The notes below the pieces were generated by a model, which worked only from the letters and a program-made list of their open reading frames with translations, was not told the DNA's origin and made no database searches. From assembly GCF_000971275.1 (NCBI RefSeq), contig NZ_LAPV01000072.1:1-43227 (forward strand): DNA of 43,227 nt, given 5' to 3'. The translations under genes and the position numbers were made by a program. This DNA comes from Devosia psychrophila. Lineage in GTDB: Bacteria; Pseudomonadota; Alphaproteobacteria; Rhizobiales; Devosiaceae. Shown in pieces: positions 42,919 to 43,227 of this stretch; within the stretch, counting starts at the first letter, position 1, and every line of letters begins with the position of its first letter.

Positions 42919-43227
42919 CGCCCGCCGTTGAGCGGGATGCTGTCGCCCATCTCCAGACGGTGTTTGGAATGAGCGAGCGGCGGGCGTGCCAGGTGCTGGG
43001 ATGCTGCAGGATGACGATGCGCTACCAGACCATCAGGGTCGATGATGCGGTGCTGCGTGAGCGGATGAAGGCCATTGCTCATGAGCGACGGCGCTTCGGA
43101 TATCGGCGCCTGCACGTACTGCTGCGGCGAGAAGGCCATATGGTCAATCACAAGCGGCTGTTCCGCATCTATCGCGAGGAGAAGCTGGTCGTGCGCCGCC
43201 GCGGCGGCCGCAAGCGGGCGATGGGCA
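42912..43227 (+). CDS. IS3-family transposase OrfB, 5' part (partial)
   Basis: It overlaps orfA by 7 bp in the -1 frame and runs off the window after 105 codons. Visible is the N-terminal helix-turn-helix region (SERRACQVLGCCRMTMRYQ) and the HTH_21 block (HERRRFGYRRLHVLLRREG, then VNHKRLFRIYREEKLVVRRR). The DDE catalytic core is beyond the edge. The A7 run at 42906-42912 could allow -1 slippage to an OrfAB fusion; the ATG at 42912 could also start OrfB alone. Confidence 0.9.
   Translation, partial: MVTPAVERDAVAHLQTVFGMSERRACQVLGCCRMTMRYQTIRVDDAVLRERMKAIAHERRRFGYRRLHVLLRREGHMVNHKRLFRIYREEKLVVRRRGGRKRAMG

Larger units (their letters stand above)
42652..43227 (+). mobile_element. IS3-family insertion sequence, cut by the window end
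   Basis: An orfA/orfB pair of IS3 type begins at 42652 and runs off the window. The left inverted repeat should lie in 42605-42651, but I cannot fix it without the right end. Both frames look intact as far as they go, in contrast to the relics beside them, so this is probably a recent arrival. Confidence 0.75.

Noticed and set aside
1..43227. CRISPR array or rRNA genes
   Set aside because: No evenly spaced short repeats and no rRNA sequence were seen. The only regular repeats are coding VCBS, RTX and Sel1 units.

Overview
The window looks like a GC-rich alphaproteobacterial accessory region, probably Hyphomicrobiales; a Devosia-like host is only a guess from protein style. Its core is a near-complete ALGINATE biosynthesis, acetylation, trimming and remodelling locus, set between two belts of broken genes and insertion sequences. 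Recognisable members are algC, algA, algD (GDP-mannuronate supply), alg8 and alg44 (c-di-GMP-controlled polymerase), algG (C5-epimerase), algL (PL5 lyase), algX, algF, algI and algJ (O-acetylation).

Layout. 1-2140: ISL3 transposase tail and relics of dinB, a YhaN-type ATPase gene and umuC. 2429-3562: first PL7 alginate lyase. 3723-4590: phage capsid relic, integrase tail and a tRNA-Thr 3' fragment, read as an old integration scar. 4684-8227 (minus): algC and algA. 8635-11505: two more PL7 lyases, convergent, one membrane-anchored and one RTX-type. 12344-29066 (plus): a nine-gene operon alg8-alg44-algG-algL-sel1-algX-algF-sel1-sel1, with ATGA overlaps or gaps under 50 bp. 29827-31182: algD. 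31340-34921: a 1193-residue SGNH esterase with VCBS-like and RTX repeats. 35060-37601: algI-algJ. 37643-38032 (minus): a small unknown gene. 38350-41485: type I secretion ABC transporter and membrane-fusion protein. 41825-42581: relics of gntR, a 2-hydroxyacid dehydrogenase and thioredoxin. 42652-end: an IS3-family element cut by the window edge.

How it works together (inference from families). AlgC, AlgA and AlgD make GDP-mannuronic acid. Alg8/Alg44 polymerise it across the inner membrane. AlgG epimerises, AlgI/J/X/F acetylate and AlgL trims in the periplasm, probably on a scaffold of Sel1/TPR solenoids. The type I system plausibly secretes the RTX lyase and RTX esterase to remodel the polymer outside the cell.

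Departures from the Pseudomonas/Azotobacter system: no AlgE-like outer-membrane porin is visible, no AlgK-like protein carries a lipobox, AlgG is fused to about 650 residues of helical repeats, and there are three PL7 lyases with three different targeting modes.
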